Counted from the stretch's first letter, positions 15,765 through 24,116 are shown. The stretch is DNA of 64,000 nt from DASQUK01 sp963717085 (GCA_963717085.1 CAVQVM010000001.1:1-64000), one strand, 5' to 3'. Numbers and translations are program-made. The notes: generated from the letters alone by a model not told the origin.

Positions 15765-16982
15765 GTGACCGGCGACCAACGGGCGACGGACGAGACGATC
15801 CGCTCGGTTGTCGCCGCGGAACGGGCCACGCTCGTGGCGACGCTGATCCGGCTCACGGGGGATTGGGACCTTGCGGAGGACTGCGTGCAGGACGCGGTCG
15901 AGCGCGCGCTCGCCCGCTGGCCGCGCGACGGCGTCCCGCGCACGCCGGGGGCGTGGCTGACGACCGTGGCCCGGCGTCGTGCGCTCGACGTGCTGCGTCG
16001 ACGCCAGACGGAGCGGGCGAAGGTCCAGGAGGCCGCGATCATGGACGCTCCCCTCCGGGACCCGCCGGATCCCCTGACGGACGACCTGCTCCGGCTGATC
16101 TTCACCTGCTGTCATCCGGCTCTCCCCCTCGAGAGCCAGGTGGCGTTGACGCTGAAGACTGTCGCCGGCCTGTCGACCGCGGAAATCGCTCGGGCGTTCC
16201 TCGTGTCCGAGGCGACCCTGTCGCAGCGGCTGCTCCGCACGAAGCGCAAGATCGCGCGCGCCGGCATCCCCTACCGCGTGCCGCCGGACCAGTTGCTCGC
16301 CGAGCGCACGAGCGGAGTGCTGGCCGTGCTCTACCTGATCTTCAACGAGGGCTACGGCCGCTCGGACGGGCGCCTGTCCGCCGAGGCCATCCGGCTGACC
16401 CGGCTCCTGGTCGACCTGATGCCCCACGAGGACGAAGCCCGCGGGCTGCTCGCACTGATGCTCCTACAGGAGGCTCGCCGCTCGACGCGGTTCGACGCCG
16501 CCGGCGAACTGGTGCCGATGGAGGAGCAGGATCGCAGCCGCTGGGATCGCGCCGTGATCGAGGAGGGCTGCCGCCAGCTGCGCCGAGCGGTCACGTCCGG
16601 GCGACCGCTCGGGGCCTACCGGCTGCAGGCGGAGATCGCGGCGTGCCACGCCACCGCCCACGATGCCGGGTCGACGCCGTGGGGCAGGATCGTCCGCCTG
16701 TTCGATGCCCTGCTCCTGGTCCGGCCGTCCCCGGTGATCGCGCTCAACCGGGCGATCGCGGTGGGGTTCCGCGACGGCTACGACGCCGGCCTCGGGGAGC
16801 TGGCGGTGCTCGACGGCCTGGACGCCTACCCCCTGCTGCCCGCGGCGCGCGGCGACTTCCTGCGGCGGCTGGGTCGTCACCAGGAGGCCGGGCGCGCCTA
16901 CCGCGACGCGCTCGGCCTCACGCGAGAGGGCACGCCAGAACGGCGACTGCTCGAGCGCCGCCTGGTCGAAGTCGGCGGGTGA
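15765..16982 (+). CDS. ECF42-family RNA polymerase sigma factor with TPR-like C-terminal extension
   Basis: The 405-residue protein has sigma region 2 at about 15-80 (LTGDWDLAEDCVQDAVERAL), sigma region 4 at about 110-170 (ESQVALTLKTVAGLSTAEIA, then LLRTKRKI), and a long helical extension of about 200 residues containing LYLIFNEGYG, which is characteristic of this group. No anti-sigma gene is adjacent, as expected for ECF42. The start is GTG 15765. It is cotranscribed with the DGPF gene; in studied actinobacteria ECF42 factors drive their own DGPF operons. Confidence 0.9.
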   Translation: MTGDQRATDETIRSVVAAERATLVATLIRLTGDWDLAEDCVQDAVERALARWPRDGVPRTPGAWLTTVARRRALDVLRRRQTERAKVQEAAIMDAPLRDPPDPLTDDLLRLIFTCCHPALPLESQVALTLKTVAGLSTAEIARAFLVSEATLSQRLLRTKRKIARAGIPYRVPPDQLLAERTSGVLAVLYLIFNEGYGRSDGRLSAEAIRLTRLLVDLMPHEDEARGLLALMLLQEARRSTRFDAAGELVPMEEQDRSRWDRAVIEEGCRQLRRAVTSGRPLGAYRLQAEIAACHATAHDAGSTPWGRIVRLFDALLLVRPSPVIALNRAIAVGFRDGYDAGLGELAVLDGLDAYPLLPAARGDFLRRLGRHQEAGRAYRDALGLTREGTPERRLLERRLVEVGG

Positions 16983-17051
16983 CGTGTGTCATCGGCCGCA
17001 CCGCCAGCCGCCCGGACCACCAGCTGCGCAGCGCCACTCTTGGCGTGAGGA

Positions 17052-17429
17052 CTACTGCGCCTCGGACGGGATCTGTGTGGTCAGGCAGAACGGGTGACCA
17101 GCAGGATCGAACAACACCCGCCACCGCTCGGGATCAGGCTGCTCCGGCGCCGGGCGTGCCCCGAGTCGTTCCGCTTCGGCCATGGCGGCGTCGAGGTCCG
17201 TCACTCCGAGATCGAAGTGCATCTGCTTCGGGATGTCGCCGGCCGGCCACGACGGAGGCTGGTAGTCGGGAACGTGCATCGCGGCCAGCCAGACGCTGTC
17301 GGCGCGCACGCCTACGGCGGTGGCATTCGTGAACATCACCTGTCCGCCCAACATGGCCGCCCAGAACTCGGCGAGCGGGGCGGGCTCGGCACAATCCAGC
17401 GAGATGAACACTCGCTTGGCGACTCCCAT
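17052..17429 (-). CDS. VOC family protein
   Basis: The 125-residue glyoxalase-like protein begins KRVFISLDCAEPAPLAEFWA (a binding-strand variant with Asp where His is common), has QMHFDLGVTDLDAAMAEAERLG and ends RVLFDPAGHPFCLTTQ, a typical VOC ending. It is convergent with the ECF42 gene and divergent from the cysteine hydrolase. A CCGGCG-gttt-CGCCGG hairpin at 17445-17460 lies in the divergent spacer. Confidence 0.8.
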   Translation of the reverse strand: MGVAKRVFISLDCAEPAPLAEFWAAMLGGQVMFTNATAVGVRADSVWLAAMHVPDYQPPSWPAGDIPKQMHFDLGVTDLDAAMAEAERLGARPAPEQPDPERWRVLFDPAGHPFCLTTQIPSEAQ

Positions 17430-17444
17430 GAGCCACTCCGCTCC

Positions 17445-17460
17445 CCGGCGGTTTCGCCGG
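17445..17460. other. Small perfect hairpin in a divergent spacer
   Basis: CCGGCG and CGCCGG pair across a GTTT loop, 16 bases upstream of the VOC start and 71 upstream of the cysteine hydrolase start. It could be part of a 5' leader; no function can be assigned. Confidence 0.35.
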
Positions 17461-17530
17461 ACAACTAGACGTCGTCACGACCTACCGTGGGACCCAACGC
17501 GGGCTCCACGACGAGAGACAGTAGGTTCCC

Positions 17531-18097
17531 ATGACGACCCTGCCTGACCGGCCGAACACCGCGCTGCTCGTCATCGACGTCCAGAACGGGGTCGTGGCCG
17601 ACACGCACAATCGCGACGGCGTGATCGCGAACATCAACACCGTGGTCGACAGGGCCCACGCGGAGGACGCGCCGGTGATCTGGGTGCAGCATTCCGACGA
17701 CCATGTGGCGTGGGGCAGTGAGGGCTGGCAATACGTGCCCGAGCTCGTCCGCCGGGATTCGGAGCCCCTGGTCCACAAGACCTACGGCGACTCGTTCGAG
17801 GGCACCGACCTGGAGGCGCTGCTCGCCGAGCGCGGGGTGGGCCGGCTCATCGTCACGGGCGCCCAGACCGATGCGTGCGTCCGCGCGACCCTCCACGGTG
17901 CCTTCGTTCGTGGGTACGACGTCACGCTGGTCGGCGACGCCCACACGACCGAGGACCTCAGCGAGTACGGCGCGCCGCCTCCGGACCAGGTGATCGCGCA
18001 CACCAACCTCTACTGGCAGGACGAGAGCGCCCCGGGGCGCACCGCGGGGACCGTCGCCTCGGCGGAGGTCAGCTTCGCGGCGGGCGACGCGGGCTGA
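17531..18097 (+). CDS. Isochorismatase-family cysteine hydrolase
   Basis: The 188-residue protein shows the catalytic triad of the family: Asp in LLVIDVQNGV (about residue 16), Lys in LVHKTYGDSFEGTDL (about residue 83), and Cys in IVTGAQTDACVRATL (about residue 115), with the usual cis-peptide region before the Cys. It should hydrolyse an amide or enol ether such as isochorismate, a ureide or nicotinamide; the exact substrate is open. The start is ATG 17531. It is convergent with the cupin gene. Confidence 0.9.
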   Translation: MTTLPDRPNTALLVIDVQNGVVADTHNRDGVIANINTVVDRAHAEDAPVIWVQHSDDHVAWGSEGWQYVPELVRRDSEPLVHKTYGDSFEGTDLEALLAERGVGRLIVTGAQTDACVRATLHGAFVRGYDVTLVGDAHTTEDLSEYGAPPPDQVIAHTNLYWQDESAPGRTAGTVASAEVSFAAGDAG

Positions 18098-18130
18098 ACC
18101 GTCCACGGGGTTGTCAGGCCGGCTCGGCGG

Positions 18131-18520
18131 TCACGGCGTTGGGTCGCCGCGGTACTCGGCGTCGGTGACGTGCTCGCCCCAGTTGGCGTCACCCCCGGCG
18201 ACGGAGAGGTGGGTCATGAAGTGGTCGGGGGCGCCGCCGTGCCAGTGCCACTCGTTGGCGGGTGTCTGGACGATGTCGCCGGAGCGGATGGTGACGATGG
18301 GCTCGCCGCGCGACTGGACGAGTCCTTCGCCCTCGGTGATGTAGAGGGTCTGTCCGAGGCTGTGGGAGTGCCAGGCGGTGCGGGCGCCGGGTGTGAAGTG
18401 CACCGCGCTGACCGTCACGCGCGACGGCGCTTGGCTTTGGGCGATCGGGTCGATCCAGACGTCGCCGGTGAACAGTTCGGCAGGGCCCTTGGTGGACGGC
18501 TTCCTCGGCTGGACTTCCAT
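18131..18520 (-). CDS. Cupin-domain protein
   Basis: The 129-residue protein has a complete cupin pair: ARTAWHSHSLGQTLYITEG (His, His, Gln/Glu metal ligands) and GDIVQTPANEWHWHG. Similar proteins are annotated as quercetin-dioxygenase-like or RmlC-like. The start is ATG 18520; GGAGCAGCC precedes it. It lies 42 bases before the stop of the DUF222-HNH gene (upstream on the minus strand the order is HNH then cupin), so read-through from the HNH promoter is possible. Confidence 0.83.
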   Translation of the reverse strand: MEVQPRKPSTKGPAELFTGDVWIDPIAQSQAPSRVTVSAVHFTPGARTAWHSHSLGQTLYITEGEGLVQSRGEPIVTIRSGDIVQTPANEWHWHGGAPDHFMTHLSVAGGDANWGEHVTDAEYRGDPTP

Positions 18521-18562
18521 GGCTGCTCCTTGCTGTTGCCGGCCGCCCCTCACGCATTCGCG

Positions 18563-19765
18563 TCATTCCCTCAGCGGTAGGGATGGTCGGAGTGCCGGTG
18601 GGTCGCTGGTGTGGACCTGGCCCTGTGGGTCGGTGATCTCGAGGGTGGCGTCGGGGAGGAGTTTGGCGTGCCAGCCGGGCGAGTGGAGGAGGTGGTGGTG
18701 GCGGCTGCAGAGGAGCACGAGGTTGTCGAGGGCGGTTCGTCCGCCGTGGGTGACCCAGCGGATGTGGTGGGCTTCGGTCCAGTCGGGGGGCCGATCACAG
18801 CCGGGGTAGCGGCAGTGGCGGTCGCGGATGACCAGGGCGTTGAACAGGGGCGCGGGGACGGTGCGGGTGGTGGTGCCGTAGTCCAAGATGGCGGAGCGCC
18901 CGTCGGTGACGACCCGGTGCACGCCGGCGTCGCAGGCCAGGCGCCCCACGGTGGCGGGGTCGAGGATGGTGCCGTCCACCAGCCGGCCGGGGCCCTGTCG
19001 TTGGAGGTCGTCGAGGGTGGTGATGACGTTGAGGTGGGGGCGGTGGCGGCCGCCGCGGCGCTGCTGTTGGTGGTCCAAGAACCGGCGGCACACGTCGACG
19101 AGGGCGTCGGCGCGCCGCTGGGCGGGGCCACGGGCGGGTTCGCCCTCGACGTCGCCGGTGGCGGCCAATCGCAGGGCGGTGGCGATGACGGCGCCGCCTT
19201 CGGGGTCGAAGCTGCCGGAGAGTTCGCGGCGGCCGTCGAGGATCCGGGACAGGTGCAGCGACCGTTCCGGCAACACCGGTTCGGGGTCGTCGCCCACCAC
19301 GGCGTGGGCCCGTCGGGCCCAGTCCTGCATCGCGACCGAAGTGTCGTGCACTGACAGTCGGGCCAGCTCGGGGACCAGTTGGGTCTCGTGGTGGGCGAAC
19401 AGGCCGACGGTGCGGTCCGTGAGGTTGGCCACGATGGCTTGGACCTGCCCGCCCGACAGGACACCGTCGCGGTAGGCGCCGGCGGTGACCGGCAGCCGCC
19501 GGAGCCGGCGGGCGGTCTTGGCACAGCCGGCGGCCTGACGGCCGGACTGGCGGGTGTGGTGGCGTAGCCAGGCGGTCATGGAGGTGGCGCCGTCGTTGCG
19601 CCACAACTCGGCGGCGTCGTGCTCACCCACAGCGGCCAATAGCTTGGCATTGAGCCGATCCACCAACGCGAAAGCTTCGGTCAACACGACACTGTCGACG
19701 GGCAGATCGAGCCGGTCGATGGCGTCGGCGAGTGGTTCGAGGATGCTGCTGACCTGCCCGGACAT
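18563..19765 (-). CDS. DUF222 / HNH endonuclease domain protein (13E12-type), copy 1
   Basis: The 400-residue protein has a DUF222 region over about residues 25-290 and a C-terminal HNH module at about 310-365: CRYPGCDRP, WTEAHHIRWVTHGG, ALDNLVLLCSRHHHLLH, with paired cysteines for zinc and the His-His...Asn...His metal-nuclease core. The family is the mycobacterial 13E12 repeat protein; several M. tuberculosis members belong to the LexA regulon. It is closely similar to the copy at 31710-32909 and less so to that at 61678-62862. ATG 19765 is used because the promoter places transcription start there; the longer in-frame reading crosses the promoter. Confidence 0.9.
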   Translation of the reverse strand: MSGQVSSILEPLADAIDRLDLPVDSVVLTEAFALVDRLNAKLLAAVGEHDAAELWRNDGATSMTAWLRHHTRQSGRQAAGCAKTARRLRRLPVTAGAYRDGVLSGGQVQAIVANLTDRTVGLFAHHETQLVPELARLSVHDTSVAMQDWARRAHAVVGDDPEPVLPERSLHLSRILDGRRELSGSFDPEGGAVIATALRLAATGDVEGEPARGPAQRRADALVDVCRRFLDHQQQRRGGRHRPHLNVITTLDDLQRQGPGRLVDGTILDPATVGRLACDAGVHRVVTDGRSAILDYGTTTRTVPAPLFNALVIRDRHCRYPGCDRPPDWTEAHHIRWVTHGGRTALDNLVLLCSRHHHLLHSPGWHAKLLPDATLEITDPQGQVHTSDPPALRPSLPLRE

Positions 19766-19772
19766 GACCGAT

Positions 19773-19801
19773 AGCGTACTAGTGTTCGTATATCTAGTCA
19801 A
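19773..19801 (-). promoter_or_regulatory. Leaderless promoter with SOS-box-like palindrome, HNH copy 1
   Basis: On the minus strand the -35 is TTGACT (19801-19796), a 17-base spacer follows, and the -10 is TACGCT (19778-19773), seven bases before the ATG. CGAACACTAGTACG (19788-19775) overlaps spacer and -10; it differs by one base from the actinobacterial LexA core CGAAC-N4-GTTCG. Confidence 0.65.
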
Positions 19802-19856
19802 ATTGAGTTGACAAATAACCGGTCTCCACTAACTGCAAATAACCTGCCGGGCCCGG

Positions 19857-19870
19857 CCCTTGACACCGAC
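19857..19870. repeat. Single CCCTTGAC arm upstream of HNH copy 1
   Basis: CCCTTGACACCGAC matches 12 of 14 bases of the right arm of the hairpin upstream of HNH copy 3 (62999-63012). The partner arm is absent here, so this may be a remnant of the same element. Confidence 0.35.
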
Positions 19871-19894
19871 CCGACGCCATGGCAAGCAGGGCGG

Positions 19895-20370
19895 ATGGGC
19901 AAGATCTTCGCGAGCTTCTCCATTTCGTTGGACGGCTTCGTCGCTAGGCCCGACGACGGCCCCGAGTATCCGCTCGGTCGAGGCGGCGATCGCCTCTTCT
20001 CCTGGATGAACGCCGGCCCGGAATCGAACCGCGTCGACGAGTTCCTCGCTCCGCCGGACGCCAGCAAGCCGGTGATCGAGGCGTGGCAGGCCGAGTGTGG
20101 CGCCATCGTCAGCGGTCGGCGCACGTTCGACATCGCGGGCGGCTGGAAGAACGGCCACCCGATCGACGTGCCGATCTTCGTCGTGACCCACGACCCGCCG
20201 ACGCAGGGGAGTGGAGCCCGAGGGTCTCGTTCGTGGCCGGGGGCCTCGGGCGTGCGCTGGACCTGGCCCAGGACGTGGCCGGCGAGCTGGCGGTGAGCGT
20301 GTGTGCCGCGGACCCGGTCCAGCATTTGCTGCGGGCGGGCCACCTTCGCTTCCGGGTGCTGCACGCCTGA
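19895..20370 (+). pseudogene. Frameshifted, truncated dihydrofolate-reductase-family (RibD C-terminal-like) protein
   Basis: From ATG 19895 the frame reads a good family N-terminus (MGKIFASFSISLDGFVARPD, then GAIVSGRRTFDIAGGW and PIFVVTHDPPT). Near 20205-20215 the homology jumps to another frame (EWSPRVSFVAGGLGRALDLA, then VSVCAADPVQHLLRAG) and stops at 20370 after FRVLHA, before the last strands of the domain. Both a frameshift and loss of the C-terminus are therefore visible. It lies beside HNH copy 1, which may bear on the damage. Confidence 0.75.
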
Positions 20371-20440
20371 GCTGGCCGTCCGTCCGGGGCTAGCCACTAC
20401 GGTCGTCCCGGCGTGACGTCGGCGCTAGCAGAGGGATCGC

Positions 20441-22147
20441 ATGCCACTGCCCGACTTGGACTACGAACCGACGATTCCGGCAGTGGTCCGTCGTGCCGCG
20501 ACGACATTCGGGGACAACGACTTCATCGTGATGCCCGATCGCCGCATGACCTACGCCGAGGCGGAGGTGGCCTCCCGCCGCGTGGGCAAGCAGCTGCTGG
20601 CGGCGGGGGTGGGGAAGGGCACGCGCATCGGGTTCATGTTCCCCTACGGCACGGATTGGGTGGTGGCGTGGCTGGCCATTGCGCGGATCGGCGCAGTCGG
20701 GATGCCGTTCAGCACGTCGTACAAGCCGGCCGAGCTGCGCAAGGCGCTCCGCTTCGGCGACGTCGACACGCTGCTCGTGCCGTCGACCATGTTCGGTCAG
20801 GATCACCTCGCCTACATCGAATCCGCAGTGCCCGGGCTCGCCGAGGCGGGGCCCGAGCCGCTGCGGATCCCCGCATTGCCGTACCTCCGGCACGTGTGCG
20901 TGAGCGGGCCGAGCGATCGACTCTGGGCGAAGGCCCTGCCCCTCGACTTCCGGCTCGGCGCCACCGCCGGCGCCGACCCCGCCACCGCCGACCCCGCCAC
21001 CGCCGATCCGGGCGGCGGCAACGGCCCCGACGCCGGCACCGAGGGCGAGGACATCAGCGACGAGTTCTTCGAGGCCGTCGAGGCCGAGGTCACGCCCTCC
21101 GACCTCATGATGACGATCTTCACGTCGGGCACGACCAGCGAGCCCAAGGGCGTCGTCCACACGCACGGCAACTTCCTGCGCCACGGCGCCAACCTCGCCC
21201 GCTTCGCCGGGCTGACGTCCGAGTCACGCCGGCTGTGCGCCATGCCGTTCTTCTGGATCGGGGGAGTGGGCCTGGCGCTCAACTTCGCGCTGTCGGTCGG
21301 CAGCGCCATCCTGTGCGTCGAGAGGTTCGAGCCCGACGCCGTCCTCGACCTCATGGAGGCCGAAGGCGCGACCGAGCTGGCGGTCTGGCCCCAGCTCGGC
21401 CAGCGGATGCAGCGCTACATCGTCGAGACCGGCCGGGACGTCAGCATGATCCCCGCATTCGTGCCCCGGCCGACGACCGACTACGGGCTGCTCCACAACT
21501 CGCTGGGCATGACCGAGACCATGGGACCCCACTCGGCACCCGGCCCCGAGGCCGAGCGGATCCTCCCCGAGGAGATGCGGGGATCGTTCGGACTGCTCGT
21601 GCCCTGCGTCGAGCACCGCATTGCCGACCCCGAGACCAACGCCACCCTGGACGAGGGCGAGGTGGGGGAGATCTGCATCCGCGGCTACAGCCTGATGAAC
21701 GGGCTGTACAAGTGGGAGCGCCACGAGACCTTCGACGACGACGGCTGGTATCACACCGGCGACAAGGGATTCATCCGGGACGGCTACCTGTATTTCCTGG
21801 GCCGCCTGAGCGAGATGGTCAAGACCTCCGGTTCCAACGTGGCCCCCCGGGAGGTCGAGCTGCTGCTCGAGTCGTTCCCCGAGGTGGGCCTGGCCGTGGT
21901 CGTCGGCCTCCCGGATGCCGAGCGGGGCGAGGTCGTCGCGGCGGCATTGGTGCCGGCGGCCGGCACCGCCATCGATCCCGCCGAGACGCTCCGGCGAGCC
22001 GGGGACGAGCTGTCGAACTACAAGGTGCCGCGGCGTGTGCTCGTGCTCGGCGAGGGCGAGATGCCCTACCTGGCCAACGGCAAGCCCGATCGGCTCACGG
22101 TGCGGGAGCTGCTCGCCGATCGTGCGACCGAGGTGCAATGGCGCTGA
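20441..22147 (+). CDS. AMP-dependent acyl-CoA synthetase
   Basis: The 568-residue adenylate-forming enzyme has the phosphate loop TIFTSGTTSEPKGVVHTH at about 227-244, LGMTETMGPHS, the hinge region GWYHTGDKGFI and a C-terminal lysine in ANGKPDRL. It should activate a carboxylate to its CoA thioester. A low-complexity insert before the phosphate loop is made of a 15-bp tandem repeat at 20972-21009 (residues ADPAT repeated). The start is ATG 20441 after AGAGGGATCGC. It is followed by a tiny ORF and then the TetR/AurF pair. Confidence 0.9.
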   Translation: MPLPDLDYEPTIPAVVRRAATTFGDNDFIVMPDRRMTYAEAEVASRRVGKQLLAAGVGKGTRIGFMFPYGTDWVVAWLAIARIGAVGMPFSTSYKPAELRKALRFGDVDTLLVPSTMFGQDHLAYIESAVPGLAEAGPEPLRIPALPYLRHVCVSGPSDRLWAKALPLDFRLGATAGADPATADPATADPGGGNGPDAGTEGEDISDEFFEAVEAEVTPSDLMMTIFTSGTTSEPKGVVHTHGNFLRHGANLARFAGLTSESRRLCAMPFFWIGGVGLALNFALSVGSAILCVERFEPDAVLDLMEAEGATELAVWPQLGQRMQRYIVETGRDVSMIPAFVPRPTTDYGLLHNSLGMTETMGPHSAPGPEAERILPEEMRGSFGLLVPCVEHRIADPETNATLDEGEVGEICIRGYSLMNGLYKWERHETFDDDGWYHTGDKGFIRDGYLYFLGRLSEMVKTSGSNVAPREVELLLESFPEVGLAVVVGLPDAERGEVVAAALVPAAGTAIDPAETLRRAGDELSNYKVPRRVLVLGEGEMPYLANGKPDRLTVRELLADRATEVQWR

Positions 22148-22263
22148 CGGCGCCCCCATGACGCGCCGGCGATCGAAATGCGGCCCCACCTCGTCTGGAC
22201 ATCCGAAGCCGCGCTTGGCCACGAAGACCAGGCGTACGAGCGAAGAAAGGAAAGGGGCGCGTG

Positions 22264-22437
22264 ATGAGCACGCACATCTTTGGACTCACCGTGGCGACGC
22301 TGGCCGACGCGTCCCGCGCCGCACGCACGGTCGACCATGCCGTGACCCTCGTGGACGAGGTGTCGCAGGTGGTGGTCGTCGTCGACCAGCGGGGTCGGGT
22401 GTTCATGCGGCCCCAGGAGCGCCAGGCAGTCGCCTGA
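22264..22437 (+). CDS. Small hypothetical protein (57 aa)
   Basis: ATG 22264 follows a GAAAGGAAAGGGG ribosome site and opens a 57-codon frame with good third-position GC. The product begins MSTHIFGLTVATLADA and contains VDEVSQVVVVVDQRGRVFM; no transmembrane or known domain is seen. It is not recognised. It sits between the acyl-CoA synthetase and the palindromic operator of the TetR gene and could be the last gene of the synthetase unit. Confidence 0.5.
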   Translation: MSTHIFGLTVATLADASRAARTVDHAVTLVDEVSQVVVVVDQRGRVFMRPQERQAVA

Positions 22438-22459
22438 GCCGGCATCGTCCGTCACCGCA

Positions 22460-22489
22460 GGTTACATACAGGCTTGACTGTATGTAACC
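22460..22489. promoter_or_regulatory. Perfect 12-bp inverted repeat: TetR operator
   Basis: GGTTACATACAG (22460-22471) and CTGTATGTAACC (22478-22489) are exact reverse complements around six bases. The site overlaps the -35 (TTGACT, 22474-22479) of the promoter for the TetR gene that follows, so bound repressor would block transcription of the TetR-AurF pair. Confidence 0.8.
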
Positions 22490-22502
22490 GAGGATGGATA
22501 GT
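22474..22502 (+). promoter_or_regulatory. Leaderless promoter of the TetR-AurF unit
   Basis: TTGACT at 22474-22479 and GATAGT at 22497-22502 are 17 bases apart, and ATG 22509 follows six bases after the -10, the usual distance to a transcription start. This makes ATG 22509, not ATG 22494, the likely start and the mRNA leaderless. Confidence 0.6.
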
Positions 22503-22508
22503 GACGGC

Positions 22509-23147
22509 ATGCCCCCGGTCGCGGCGGAGCCGCAGCGCCCCCGCACCAACGCCGAGCGCAGCGCCGCCACCCGTGTCCGGCTCCTCGACGCCACCATCGA
22601 CTGCCTGATCGAGCTGGGGTGGTCCGGTACCAGCACCACCGAGGTGGTGCGGCGGGCGGGCGTGTCCCGGGGTGCCCAGGTGCACCACTACCCCACCAAG
22701 GAGGACCTCGTGCTCGCGGCGGTGGAGCATCTCTGCACCCGCCGCATGGGCGAGTACCGGGAGGCCATCCAGAGGCTGCCCGCGGACGAGCGGACGCCGG
22801 CCGCCTCCATCGACCTGCTGTGGTCCGTCTGGTCGGGCCCGACGCTGGAGGCGTGGCTCGAAATCGTCCTCGCGTGCCGGGCCCAGCCGGCGCTGCGCGC
22901 CCGCTTCGTGGAGTTCGAGCACCGGTTCTTCGACGCCGCGCTGAGCCTGTTCCAGGAGACGCAGCCGGAGATGACGGCCGACCCGGAGTTCTCCCGTCTG
23001 GCGCTGCGGTTCACGTTCTGCCTCCTCGATGGCCTGGCGGTCGCACGCCTCGGTGGGATCGAGCGGCCGGAGCTGGACGCGGTCGTCGAAGGGTTCAAGG
23101 TCCTGACCACCCTCGTGTCTCCCACCGACCTAGGAGCGATCCAATGA
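22509..23147 (+). CDS. TetR-family transcriptional regulator
   Basis: The 212-residue protein has a TetR helix-turn-helix (LLDATIDCLIELGWSGTSTTE, then GVSRGAQVHHYPTKEDLVLA) and a C-terminal domain with FTFCLLDGLAVARL. Its own promoter lies inside the perfect inverted repeat at 22460-22489, so it is very likely autorepressing. The stop overlaps the AurF-like start by ATGA, so the two proteins are translationally coupled and the diiron enzyme is probably induced by the regulator's ligand. Confidence 0.88.
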   Translation: MPPVAAEPQRPRTNAERSAATRVRLLDATIDCLIELGWSGTSTTEVVRRAGVSRGAQVHHYPTKEDLVLAAVEHLCTRRMGEYREAIQRLPADERTPAASIDLLWSVWSGPTLEAWLEIVLACRAQPALRARFVEFEHRFFDAALSLFQETQPEMTADPEFSRLALRFTFCLLDGLAVARLGGIERPELDAVVEGFKVLTTLVSPTDLGAIQ

Positions 23148-24106
23148 CCGCTACCGCCCTCGACGGCCAGCCCCTCGACGAGGAGCAGCAGGACTACCGC
23201 TTCACCGAGCTCCTGCGGCGCCTCAGCCACCAGTCGGTGGTCAAGCATTTCGACGCCTACGCCGATGTCGATTGGGACCATCCCGACTATGCCATTGATC
23301 CCCGCGACCCCCGCTGGGAGCTGGATTCGGGCAGTGGTCTGGCGGGCACCGACTGGTACCGCTCGCTGCCGGCCGAGACCCGGGCCCGCATCGGGCTGCA
23401 CGGGATCACGAGCAACATGAAGGCCGGGCTCCAGTTCGAGAACGTGCTCAAGCGAGGACTCCTGGAGTACGCGTTCCGCCTGCCGGATGGCTCGCCCGAG
23501 TTCAGGTACGTGTACCACGAGGTCATCGAGGAGGCGCAGCACTCGCTGATGTTCCAGGAGTTCGTCAACCGGACCGGCCTCGAGACCCCTGGCCTTCCCT
23601 GGGAGCTGCGCCTCGGGAGCCGCAACGTCGTCGGCCTGGCCCGGCGGTTCCCTGCCTTGTTCTTCGTGTTCGTCCTCGGCGGGGAGGATCCGATCGATCA
23701 CGTGCAGCGCACCGTCCTCCGCAGCGACAAGGAGATCCATCCCCTACTCGAGCGGATCATGCGCATCCACGTGACCGAGGAGGCGCGGCACCTGTCGTTC
23801 GCCCGCAGCTACCTGCGGACCAACGTGCCGAAGCTGCCGGCCTGGCGGCGGCGCGTCATGGCCATGCAGGCACCCGTGATCCTGGCCACCGAGGCGAGCG
23901 TCATGCTGCGCCCGCCCCGCCACCTCGTCCGCACCTACGGCGTCCCCGATGCCGTGCTGCGCGAGGCCTATGGTCCCGGATCCCAGAACCGGCAGGACGC
24001 CAAGGATTCCCTCCGCAAGGTGCGCAACCTCCTGGTCGAGCTCGGCCTGGTCATGCCGGCGGCGAAGCACCTGTGGCAGCGCCTGGGGATCTGGGACGAC
24101 GCCTGA
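23144..24106 (+). CDS. AurF-like diiron oxygenase
   Basis: The 320-residue all-helical protein has two diiron ligand motifs, YHEVIEEAQHSLMFQEF (ExxEExxH type) near residue 130 and HVTEEARHLSFAR near residue 210, plus an earlier conserved Glu in AGLQFENVLKR. This is the AurF/p-aminobenzoate N-oxygenase family, which uses a carboxylate-bridged diiron centre for N-oxygenation or related oxidation. A ferredoxin or other electron donor is not adjacent. ATG 23144 overlaps the TetR stop. It is convergent with an NTF2-like gene across a short CCGCCC-c-GGGCGG palindrome. Confidence 0.83.
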   Translation: MTATALDGQPLDEEQQDYRFTELLRRLSHQSVVKHFDAYADVDWDHPDYAIDPRDPRWELDSGSGLAGTDWYRSLPAETRARIGLHGITSNMKAGLQFENVLKRGLLEYAFRLPDGSPEFRYVYHEVIEEAQHSLMFQEFVNRTGLETPGLPWELRLGSRNVVGLARRFPALFFVFVLGGEDPIDHVQRTVLRSDKEIHPLLERIMRIHVTEEARHLSFARSYLRTNVPKLPAWRRRVMAMQAPVILATEASVMLRPPRHLVRTYGVPDAVLREAYGPGSQNRQDAKDSLRKVRNLLVELGLVMPAAKHLWQRLGIWDDA

Positions 24107-24116
24107 CACCCGCGCC

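Noticed and set aside
20972..21009. 15-bp tandem repeat in the acyl-CoA synthetase as a mobile or regulatory repeat
   Set aside because: It is in frame and encodes a flexible Ala/Asp/Pro linker; simple slippage within a loop is sufficient.
22494..22508. ATG 22494 as the TetR start
   Set aside because: It lies between the -35 and -10 of the inferred promoter, upstream of the transcription start; ATG 22509 fits a leaderless mRNA.
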